Source: Rikenellaceae bacterium
GTDB lineage: Bacteria > Bacteroidota > Bacteroidia > Bacteroidales > Rikenellaceae
DNA length: 13,437 nucleotides
Reading direction: 5' to 3'
Assembly (NCBI GenBank): GCA_031286025.1
Contig: JAITVB010000002.1
Span: 1 to 13,437, forward strand
Shown: positions 1 through 6,423 of the stretch, piece by piece
Layout of the letters: each line of letters opens with the position of its first letter
Position numbering within the stretch: position 1 is the stretch's first letter
Notes under the pieces: generated by a model
Database searches by the model: none
What the model saw: only the letters and a program-made list of their open reading frames with translations
Told to the model about the DNA's origin: nothing
Position numbers and translations under genes: made by a program

Positions 1-1093
1 GTTTCTTGAGGACGGTGATTCGCCGAATGCCCCGGGCCTTGAGTTCACGGGCGAGTTTCTTGGGCCGGTACTCTTCGCAGCGAATGATCCGAAAAGGTTT
101 TCCCGGGAAATCGTCCGGAATTTTCTTCGAGAAGCAAAAGCTGCCGGGAGCGGGAACCCAGGCTTCGATGGCAGGTTGGCAGCGGTCGAAATAGGTTTTC
201 ACCATGCGGGCTTTGTAGAAGGCGACATCGAGGATCAGAAGATATGGGAACGTCTCGGGAGAAAGAGTCGTATCGGTTACGGCAGGTTTTCCGGAAATGT
301 CGCCTGCTGAAAAGCGCCAACGACCGGTACCGGCGACGGTGATGTCGATGGGGACTTCCTGCGGTGCGGTCACGAAAAATTCGGTCAGCAATTCTTTGCA
401 TTCGCCGCCGACGCTGACGGTCTCGATCCGGGAAAGGTGCTTTGGGAAAAGCTGTCCGGCGGCGGCGATATCGAATAGCGGTGAATTCTTTACTACTACC
501 CGTGGCGCAAGAGACAGCAATGCGGGCATCAGTTCCAACACGTTCGGCGATCCGTCGCCGATCAAAAAGACCTTGCGGGCATTGGCGTCGCGCCGGGAGG
601 GATCGACGTAGATCAGGTCGGGGCACTCTCCTGCATAATTTTTCAGAAAATCTTCGGCGGCGGTGTTTTTTACAGAAATATTTTCCGCACCCAACAACGA
701 AAAATTGTAGCGGGCGACGGCGGCCAACACCGGATCGCGTTCGACGGCGATCACTCTTCGAAACTGCTTTGACAAATAAAAGGCGTCGACGCCCAGGCCG
801 CAGGTGAGGTCGACGGCCAGACTGCCGGAATAGTCCTTCGTCGCAGCGGCGGCTTCGCCGCTCGATTGTTCGTAAGCCAACGGGGGAACGATACAGCGGG
901 CGGCATAGTAGGACGGAAGTTTTGTCCGGGTGCGATCAAGGTATTTGACCTGACTGGCGACCAGGGCCGCCTGCCGCCGATCGCCCTTGAGCGTGAGGGC
1001 AAGACGCACCGGGTCTTCGCCGAGATGTGCCTCGATCAGGCGGCGGGTGGCGGGTGAAGTGAGGATGTCGAGGTCTTCCGGCATAAAGGTCAT
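1..1093 (-). CDS. THUMP-like class I SAM-dependent methyltransferase, 3' end outside window
   Basis: An uninterrupted minus-strand frame starts at ATG 1093-1091 and runs off the left edge after 364 codons, so the C-terminus is missing. A Rossmann methyltransferase core is visible. Motif I (VDLTCGLGVD, about residues 94-103) should bind S-adenosylmethionine, the acidic motif-II position is AVERDP (116-121), and LIYVDPSRRD (160-169) is the catalytic-loop position, resembling the (D/N)PP(Y/F) region of RNA methyltransferases. The part after about residue 240 fits the THUMP-like domain seen in Bacteroidota members of this family, which would suggest an RNA target, although the substrate is not known to me. 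Family members are, from memory, a little under 400 residues, so probably only a few dozen are missing. The start codon overlaps the comEC stop as ATGA, which implies translational coupling. A second ATG three codons in (1084-1082) is an alternative start. Confidence 0.85.
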   Translation of the reverse strand, partial: MTFMPEDLDILTSPATRRLIEAHLGEDPVRLALTLKGDRRQAALVASQVKYLDRTRTKLPSYYAARCIVPPLAYEQSSGEAAAATKDYSGSLAVDLTCGLGVDAFYLSKQFRRVIAVERDPVLAAVARYNFSLLGAENISVKNTAAEDFLKNYAGECPDLIYVDPSRRDANARKVFLIGDGSPNVLELMPALLSLAPRVVVKNSPLFDIAAAGQLFPKHLSRIETVSVGGECKELLTEFFVTAPQEVPIDITVAGTGRWRFSAGDISGKPAVTDTTLSPETFPYLLILDVAFYKARMVKTYFDRCQPAIEAWVPAPGSFCFSKKIPDDFPGKPFRIIRCEEYRPKKLARELKARGIRRITVLKK

Positions 1094-2709
1094 TGGGCGG
1101 TGGGTTTGGCGGCGGTTTGTTCCTGCCATTTTATGAACAGCAGGACAAAGATAAGCAACGCATAGACCACGAGCAACATCGTTCCGGAAAAAGCCACCTG
1201 CTCTACCGAAGCTCCCGGAGAAGAAGCCGTCCAGTAGACCAACTTATTCTGCCAACGGAACAGAACGGCTGTCACTTCTCCGATCCACCCGCCAAGCAGC
1301 GGAATGCCGCCCAACATGAGATAAGCCAACGCCACCGTCATAATCACCGTCACCAACGGAACGACCACCGGATTGATCAGCAGGGCGAGCAGCGGGATAC
1401 GTCCGAAGGTATATCCCACGAGCGGCGCAACGGCGATCTGGGCCGCCAACCCGATCAACAGCGCTGTGGCCGACATCGAAAACAGCGAACGCAGGCACCA
1501 CCACCCTGCCCGCATGATTCCCCTGCTGTGTTCCTCACACAAGGTCAGCTTGCGTTCCAAACTCCTGGCCCCAAACCACCGATTGAAGCGCGGATAAAAA
1601 AAGAGAATCGAAAAGACCGCCAGGTAAGACATTTGGAAACTGATGTCGTAGAGGTAGTAAGGATTGATCAGCAGCAGGACAAAGGCCGACGAAAAGAGTG
1701 CATTATAAGAATTATACCGCCACACGGTCATCAGCGAAAACTGCAGCATCGACAGCATAAAAGCCGATCGCAGTACCGAGGGCGAAAGCCCGGTGATGAA
1801 CGCATAGCCCCACAGACAGAGCGCGATGGCCCACGACCGCCACAGGTAACCCCGCCGCAGAGCCAACAGCGGCGTCAACGCGACTTGCAGGATGAGGAAC
1901 AGGATGCCGAGATGGAGGCCCGAAACGGCCAAGACGTGCGAGGTGCCCGAGCGGGAATAGGCATCGCGTACCGGAGCTTCCAGTTCGTGGGTATAGCCCG
2001 CGATCAGGGCCATCGCCACACCTTCTTCCCGGTGATCCATATCGAGTGTGGCCAAGCGGTTACAGAGGCTTTTCTGGATCCGCTTCGACAGGAATTTTGT
2101 TTTTTGCCAGAGAGTCAGGTGGTCGGCCGGAGAGGATTCGACCAGACCGCCGGTCGTCATGTAAAAGCGACCGGTAATGCCACGGGCATGCATCGTGCGG
2201 GCGTAGCCGCTGCTACCGGTCGAGTCGAGCGAATTGACATAACCCACGGCGGCGAATTGTTCTCCCAGAACAAGACGGTATGCCGTGTCGATGTAAATCA
2301 AGATATTTTCCCGGGTCGGTTGCCAGACGGAGGCGATATCGCCCCACTCCCGAAAGACTTCGAGACGGGCGGTCGAGCGCTGCCAACGGCCTGCAACCGG
2401 GGAGGAAACGTGGTCGGTCACCACCCCGCGCACCAACAACCGTTGGCCGCGGGGTATATTTTCGGCAGGCACCCTGACCTTTACGGAAAGGATCCCCACG
2501 TAAACGAGCAGGGCGACAAGTAAAACCGCCCGCACACGTTCGTCGCGGAAAAGCGCTCCGCCAACGAGCAATGCCACCGCCGATCCCAACAGCACACCCA
2601 CCGCGATGTCGAGACGGTCGGCCACGACAATGCCCGCTATCAACGGCACGGTCAGCCGCAGGAACGGTATCCGGCCGATTTCCTGGGAAAGTGTGAAAGC
2701 GGGTTTCAT
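1090..2709 (-). CDS. comEC: ComEC/Rec2-family DNA-uptake channel protein (short form)
   Basis: A 539-residue polytopic inner-membrane protein. ComEC carries single-stranded DNA across the cytoplasmic membrane in natural transformation. The first 80 residues hold hydrophobic helices (about 20-32, 36-53 and 60-76), followed by a soluble DUF4131-like region (about 80-200). The Competence domain begins near residue 225, with the family signature SGTSHVLAVSGLHLG at 254-268. Several membrane helices follow, between about 265 and 475, including ISFQMSYLAVFSILFF (356-371) and PLLALLINPVVVPLVT (439-454). One more helix lies at about 510-527, and then the protein ends. There is no C-terminal metallo-beta-lactamase domain, which Gram-positive ComEC has; from memory, Bacteroidota forms commonly lack it. 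The gene lies downstream of yifB/comM and overlaps the methyltransferase gene by 4 bases. The start gives the expected N-terminus, and no typical Shine-Dalgarno precedes it. Confidence 0.9.
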   Translation of the reverse strand: MKPAFTLSQEIGRIPFLRLTVPLIAGIVVADRLDIAVGVLLGSAVALLVGGALFRDERVRAVLLVALLVYVGILSVKVRVPAENIPRGQRLLVRGVVTDHVSSPVAGRWQRSTARLEVFREWGDIASVWQPTRENILIYIDTAYRLVLGEQFAAVGYVNSLDSTGSSGYARTMHARGITGRFYMTTGGLVESSPADHLTLWQKTKFLSKRIQKSLCNRLATLDMDHREEGVAMALIAGYTHELEAPVRDAYSRSGTSHVLAVSGLHLGILFLILQVALTPLLALRRGYLWRSWAIALCLWGYAFITGLSPSVLRSAFMLSMLQFSLMTVWRYNSYNALFSSAFVLLLINPYYLYDISFQMSYLAVFSILFFYPRFNRWFGARSLERKLTLCEEHSRGIMRAGWWCLRSLFSMSATALLIGLAAQIAVAPLVGYTFGRIPLLALLINPVVVPLVTVIMTVALAYLMLGGIPLLGGWIGEVTAVLFRWQNKLVYWTASSPGASVEQVAFSGTMLLVVYALLIFVLLFIKWQEQTAAKPTAQ

Positions 2710-2723
2710 TTATCGGGTATTAT

Positions 2724-2807
2724 TTATGTATCTTCACTTTCCGGGAAAAACATCATGGACAACCTCAAGCGTTCATCGGGAAACGGCGGAGTTGAAGATC
2801 TCTTCAT
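2724..2807 (-). other. Possible 27-codon leader ORF upstream of comEC
   Basis: In the yifB-comEC gap (2710-2898) a minus-strand ATG at 2807-2805 opens a 27-codon frame ending in TAA at 2724. The end lies 14 bases before the comEC start. A strong AGGAGGG (2817-2811) sits just upstream, unusual in Bacteroidota where Shine-Dalgarno sites are generally weak. The peptide starts MKRSSTPPFPDERLR and has no recognisable domain. It could be a leader peptide coupled to comEC translation, or chance. No family is assigned. Confidence 0.2.
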
Positions 2808-2898
2808 TTTCCCTCCTCATATACTGACGTATGTCGCGGGTGAAAAGCCGAACGATCTTTCAATGAGTCTACAATAAGCGCAGCCTCCGAGAGAGAAC

Positions 2899-4434
2899 TT
2901 ACTTCAACCCCCAGGTTTCGCGGTCCAGGCTCCGGTATTGTATGGCTTCGGCTATGTGGGCCTCTTTGATTCGGGCTTCGTTTTCAAGGTCGGCTATCGT
3001 CCTTGCCAACTTGATGATCCGGTCGTAGGCGCGGGCCGAAAGGCTCAGCCGCTCCATCGCACCCTGCAACAGCCGGCTCGATTCGGGGGTCAGTGGACAA
3101 TATTTCTGCAGGTGACGGGTCGACATCATCGCATTGGAGTGAATGTTGTCTTCCCGAAAACGCTCGGTCTGGCGGTTGCGGGCAGCCACCACACGAGCAC
3201 GGACGGCTTCGCTCGGTTCGGCGGGCCGGTTGCGTGAAAATTCGCCGATCTCGACCGGAACCACCTCGATGTGCATGTCGATACGATCGAGCAGCGGGCC
3301 CGAAATCTTGTTCATATAACGCAGGATCGCCCCCTGGGCGCAGACGCACTCTTTCGTCGGGTGGTTGAAATAGCCGCACGGGCAGGGGTTCATCGAGGCG
3401 ATCAACATAAAGTTACAGGGATATTCGATCGCATATTTGGCCCGGGCGATGGTGATCAGCTTATCTTCCAACGGTTGGCGCATCACTTCGAGCACGTTGC
3501 GCTGAAATTCGGGCAACTCGTCGAGGAAAAGGATGCCGTTGTGGGACAGCGAAATTTCGCCCGGTTGGGGATTGGCCCCGCCGCCGACGATCGACACGGG
3601 CGAGGCCAGGTGGTGGGGCGAACGGAAAGGCCGCCGGGTCATCAGTCCGCCTTCCGAACCTCGGCCCGCGACGGAGTGGATCTTGGTCGTTTCAAGCGCT
3701 TCCTTGAGCGTCATCGGCGGCATAATGGTCGGCATCCGCTTGGCCAACATCGTTTTGCCCGAACCCGGGGCGCCGATCATCAGCACGTTGTGGCCTCCGG
3801 CCGCAGCGATTTCGAGGGCGCGCTTAACATGTTCCTGACCTTTGACGTCGGCGAAATCCATATCGAATTTCGAAACGTTCGAAAAATATTCTTCGCGGGT
3901 GTTGACCACCACCGGTTGCAAATGGCCGTCGCCGTTCAACAGGTCGCAGACTTCTTTCAGATTTTTTACGCCATATACCTCCAGATCGTTGACGACTGCG
4001 GCTTCCCGTGCATTTCCCTCCGGTAAAATAAACGCGCGGAAACCTTCTTCGCGAGCCCGGATGGCGATGGGCAACGCCCCCTTGATCGGCAGCACCGAGC
4101 CGTCGAGCGACAGTTCGCCCATAATCACGTACCGCCCCACCCGATCGGACGCGATTTGTTCCGAGGCGGCGAGGATGCCGACGGCGATCGGCAGGTCATA
4201 CGACGAACCCTCCTTACGGATGTCGGCCGGCGAGAGGTTGACGATCACCCGTCGGCCCGGCTTCTTGTAATCGGTATGCTCGAAAGCGGACGCGATTCTG
4301 AAAAGGCTTTCGCGCACGGCGTTATCCGGCAGGCCCACAATGACATACTCCACCCCGGGGGTAATCGACACTTCGACGGTGATCGTGATGGCGTCGATCC
4401 CGGCAATCGCACTGCCGTAACTTTTAACCAACAT
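2899..4434 (-). CDS. yifB: YifB/ComM family Mg-chelatase-like AAA+ ATPase
   Basis: A 511-residue protein, the normal size for this family. The N-terminal ChlI/Lon-protease-like fold (about 1-170) starts MLVKSYGSAIAGIDA, typical of YifB. The AAA+ module follows with Walker A GAPGSGKT at 221-228 and Walker B ILFLDE at 301-306. A Cys cluster (CPCGYFNHPTKECVC, 351-365) may bind zinc, and SGPLLDRIDMHIEV (378-391) holds the expected arginine finger/sensor region. A C-terminal helical domain ends near residue 505. The family member ComM is a hexameric helicase that drives branch migration of incoming DNA during natural transformation, and it was formerly annotated as a Mg-chelatase subunit. The open frame extends upstream to 4701, but that extension runs through the terminator and the pyrC coding sequence, so ATG 4434 is chosen. 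The neighbour comEC fits a DNA-uptake role. Confidence 0.93.
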   Translation of the reverse strand: MLVKSYGSAIAGIDAITITVEVSITPGVEYVIVGLPDNAVRESLFRIASAFEHTDYKKPGRRVIVNLSPADIRKEGSSYDLPIAVGILAASEQIASDRVGRYVIMGELSLDGSVLPIKGALPIAIRAREEGFRAFILPEGNAREAAVVNDLEVYGVKNLKEVCDLLNGDGHLQPVVVNTREEYFSNVSKFDMDFADVKGQEHVKRALEIAAAGGHNVLMIGAPGSGKTMLAKRMPTIMPPMTLKEALETTKIHSVAGRGSEGGLMTRRPFRSPHHLASPVSIVGGGANPQPGEISLSHNGILFLDELPEFQRNVLEVMRQPLEDKLITIARAKYAIEYPCNFMLIASMNPCPCGYFNHPTKECVCAQGAILRYMNKISGPLLDRIDMHIEVVPVEIGEFSRNRPAEPSEAVRARVVAARNRQTERFREDNIHSNAMMSTRHLQKYCPLTPESSRLLQGAMERLSLSARAYDRIIKLARTIADLENEARIKEAHIAEAIQYRSLDRETWGLK

Positions 4435-4452
4435 TTTTCGCGTTTTTGGTCG

Positions 4453-4460
4453 TAAATATA
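4453..4460 (-). promoter_or_regulatory. Candidate -7 box for yifB
   Basis: The minus strand reads TATATTTA, one mismatch from the Bacteroidota -7 consensus TAnnTTTG, 18 bases upstream of the yifB ATG. A TTG at 4486-4484 is a possible -33 element but leaves a 23-base spacer, a little long. If real, this promoter overlaps the pyrC terminator hairpin. The call rests on pattern match only. Confidence 0.3.
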
Positions 4461-4465
4461 GCAGA

Positions 4466-4503
4466 AAAAGAACATCCCGACGACAACATCGGGATGTTCT
4501 TTT
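4466..4503 (-). terminator. Intrinsic terminator after pyrC
   Basis: A perfect 15-bp inverted repeat (4466-4480 with 4489-4503) surrounds an 8-base loop, CGACAACA. The inner arm is GC-rich (CATCCCGA/TCGGGATG). Read on the minus strand, the stem ends in a run of five T, giving a classical Rho-independent terminator 30 bases past the pyrC stop at 4533. The outer arms are A/T-rich on both sides, so it could also act on plus-strand transcripts, but no plus-strand gene lies to its left. Confidence 0.8.
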
Positions 4504-4532
4504 GCTTTTAACGGTATTTTTATCTCCAGAAA

Positions 4533-5873
4533 CTAACGGTCGAAGGCGAGCGGCATCCCTCGGAACGAGGTGTCGACGACGCCATTTTCGTAGACGATGC
4601 GACCGTTGATCACCGTGTGGGTGACGTGCGTGCTGAAGCGTTCGCCGTCGAAGGGCGACCAACCGCACTTGCAGAGGATATTCTCCGTGGAAACTTCCCA
4701 AGCCGAATAAAGGTCGACCAACACGAGGTCGGCATAAGCACCTTCCCGCAAAAATCCGCGGTCCTTGACCTTAAACCTGATGGCGGGGGCATGGCACATT
4801 TTTTCAACCACATCGGCAAGCGCAAGCTCGCCCCTCTTGAAAAGTTCGAGCATGACCGTCAGGGAATGCTGCACCGACGGGCCGCCCGAGGGACAGGAGA
4901 GGTAGGGTTGCGCCTTCTCCTCCTTTGTGTGCGGGGCGTGGTCGGTGGCCACCACGTCGACGCGGCCCCGTCCGATCCCGGCCACCAACCCCTCGCGGTC
5001 GGCGGCGGTCTTGATCGCCGGATTCCATTTGATCAGATTGCCCTTGCGGCGGTAGTCCCGTTCGGTAAACCACAGGTGGTGGACGCACACCTCGTTCGTG
5101 ATCTTCTTGCCCGAGAGCGGCCCGTCGCCGAACAGACCGAGTTCGCGCACAGTGCTCAGGTGCAACACATGGAGGTCGGCGCCATATTTCGTCGCCAACT
5201 CCACCGCATGGACCGTCGAAAGGTAGCACGCCTCTTCGCTGCGAATCAGCGGGTGCACGTTAGGGGCGATCTTTTCACCGTAAAGCGCTTTGAAATGCGC
5301 CAGGTTGCGTCGGATCGTCGCCTCGTCCTCACAATGCGTCGCCACCAACACGGGCGATTCCGAAAAAATCGCCGCCAGGCTTTCGTTACGGTCGACCAAC
5401 ATATTGCCCGTCGAGGAACCCATGAAGACCTTCAGTCCGCACACGCGGCGGGGATCGATCTTTTTGATCTCGTCGAGGTTGTCGTTCGTCGCACCGAGGT
5501 AAAACGAATAGTTGGCGACCGACGTTTCGGCCGCGCGGGCGAATTTTTCGTTCAACAGATCGATCGTCGCCGCAGGGGGCTGTGTGTTGGGCATCTCCAT
5601 GCAGGAAGTCACGCCGCCCGTAACGGCAGCGGTCGATTCGCTGTGGATGTCGCCCTTGTGGGTGAGGCCCGGCTCGCGAAAATGAACCTGGTCGTCGATC
5701 ACGCCGGGGATCAGCAGGCATCCGGCGGCATCGATCGACCGCACCGGTTCGGGGCCGCGATAGTCGCCTTCGCCCACCTGCGCTATGCGGTCGCCGGCGG
5801 TCAGCACATAGCCCGTATATTCACGCCTTTCGTTGACGATCAGGGCGTTTTTGATCAGGATTGCGTCATTCAT
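4533..5873 (-). CDS. pyrC: Dihydroorotase (EC 3.5.2.3)
   Basis: A 446-residue amidohydrolase that closes carbamoyl-aspartate to dihydroorotate, step three of de novo pyrimidine synthesis. Family marks in order are PGVIDDQVHFREPGLTHK (56-73), EMPNTQPPA (93-101), GLKVFMGSSTGNML (146-159, K148 likely the carbamylated metal-bridging lysine), ATHCEDE (178-184), LHVLHLST (234-241) and VVATDHAPHTKEEK (307-320, with D311 the likely catalytic aspartate). The usual metal-binding HxH after the first strand reads Q62-V-H64, so one histidine is replaced. I believe this is usual in Bacteroidota homologues, but I recall it rather than checked it. Hydantoinase or allantoinase are related alternatives, but REPG, MPNT and TDHAPH favour dihydroorotase. 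The gene appears monocistronic, with its own leader repeats upstream and a terminator downstream. Confidence 0.92.
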   Translation of the reverse strand: MNDAILIKNALIVNERREYTGYVLTAGDRIAQVGEGDYRGPEPVRSIDAAGCLLIPGVIDDQVHFREPGLTHKGDIHSESTAAVTGGVTSCMEMPNTQPPAATIDLLNEKFARAAETSVANYSFYLGATNDNLDEIKKIDPRRVCGLKVFMGSSTGNMLVDRNESLAAIFSESPVLVATHCEDEATIRRNLAHFKALYGEKIAPNVHPLIRSEEACYLSTVHAVELATKYGADLHVLHLSTVRELGLFGDGPLSGKKITNEVCVHHLWFTERDYRRKGNLIKWNPAIKTAADREGLVAGIGRGRVDVVATDHAPHTKEEKAQPYLSCPSGGPSVQHSLTVMLELFKRGELALADVVEKMCHAPAIRFKVKDRGFLREGAYADLVLVDLYSAWEVSTENILCKCGWSPFDGERFSTHVTHTVINGRIVYENGVVDTSFRGMPLAFDR

Positions 5874-5895
5874 GGGTATAGATTTCGGATTCGAT

Positions 5896-5923
5896 TGGTT
5901 TGGTGTAATAAAATGGTTTGGTG
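5896..5923 (-). repeat. Two direct copies of a 10-mer in the pyrC leader
   Basis: On the minus strand CACCAAACCA occurs twice (5923-5914 and 5905-5896), with start points 18 bases apart and an 8-base AT-rich spacer. The copies lie 23-50 bases upstream of the pyrC ATG. The spacing, close to two helical turns, and the position suggest an operator or a leader RNA-binding site, but the role is inference. Confidence 0.5.
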
Positions 5924-5976
5924 CAACCGAAGAACAAGAAAAAGAAAAGCGCCTTTTTCATATTGGAGCGATTATA

Positions 5977-6006
5977 CGAAGATAACGCTTTTATCGCTCA
6001 TTCAAA
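5977..6006 (-). promoter_or_regulatory. Candidate pyrC promoter
   Basis: The minus strand has TTTG at 6006-6003, an 18-base spacer, then TATCTTCG at 5984-5977, one mismatch from the Bacteroidota -7 consensus TAnnTTTG. It would give an untranslated leader of roughly 100 bases that carries the two 10-mer repeats. The spacer is slightly short, so this is tentative. Confidence 0.3.
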
Positions 6007-6373
6007 TATCTGGCAGGAAAGGCCTCGGGATGCGTACCGGAGGGGGATTTTTTGCTTTTTTATGCTTATTTCTCGATTTTCGAAAGGAAAAATCAAAAAA
6101 CAAAGTGAAAGTATCAAAATTTTCATCGACGATATCCTGCTTGTTGTCTACTTTTGAATCAAAAGAAATCGAAGGTGCCGGACAGAGAATCGACCGGCGA
6201 AAAAATACGGAAAACATCCAGTGGGTTATTTAAGTTAGGTGGGTCAAACTTCTCTGTTGGATGAAGGAAGAGTTGCTTAAGAGGCGGCTCTTTCGTTTTA
6301 TGGGGGGAGGCCGCGTGAAAATTTATCAAGCCCATTGCATGCCTTGCCCCGTTCCGCATCCCGTTTAAACGTA

Positions 6374-6409
6374 TGAGCGCCGCCCCTCTTCCCGGAGAAA
6401 CGGCGCTCA
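6374..6409 (-). terminator. Hairpin after the DUF4349 gene
   Basis: A perfect 9-bp GC-rich stem (TGAGCGCCG 6374-6382 with CGGCGCTCA 6401-6409) has an 18-base loop and begins 14 bases after the DUF4349 stop codon. On the minus strand only TACGTTTAAACG follows, so there is no good T run. It may be a weak terminator or a 3'-end stabiliser. Confidence 0.45.
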
Positions 6410-6423
6410 CTGCATTCGAGGGG

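Larger units (their letters stand above)
5874..6423. other. 550-base gene-free region between DUF4349 gene and pyrC
   Basis: No convincing gene is present. Frames of 107 codons (minus, 6159-6482) and 71 codons (minus, 6002-6217) have no recognisable domain, and one overlaps the DUF4349 gene. From right to left the region holds a hairpin just past the DUF4349 stop, a stretch at about 6228-6360 that looks like a degraded or dispersed repeat, an AT-rich block with many homopolymer runs at about 6045-6165, a possible pyrC promoter near 5977-6006, and two copies of a 10-mer in the pyrC leader. Base composition of the AT-rich block differs visibly from the flanking genes. Confidence 0.6.

Noticed and set aside
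1093..2523. 476-codon open frame on the plus strand opposite comEC
   Set aside because: Rich in Gln, His and Arg with no membrane, domain or family pattern; it is the antisense shadow of comEC.
4435..4701. N-terminal extension of yifB to an ATG at 4701
   Set aside because: The extra 89 codons cover the terminator hairpin and the end of pyrC and are Arg/His-rich; the family N-terminus begins at ATG 4434.
6002..6217. 71-codon minus-strand frame upstream of pyrC
   Set aside because: Composition follows the AT-rich block (Phe/Lys/Asn-rich), no recognisable domain, and it reads through the candidate pyrC -33 element.
4617..6233. 538-codon open frame on the plus strand opposite pyrC
   Set aside because: Low-complexity His/Arg/Val-rich translation with no motif; antisense to the well-supported pyrC, continuing by chance into the gene-free region.
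6276..6300. Possible plus-strand terminator (AAGAG-GCGG-CTCTT followed by TCGTTTTA)
   Set aside because: Only a 5-bp stem and there is no plus-strand gene upstream to terminate.
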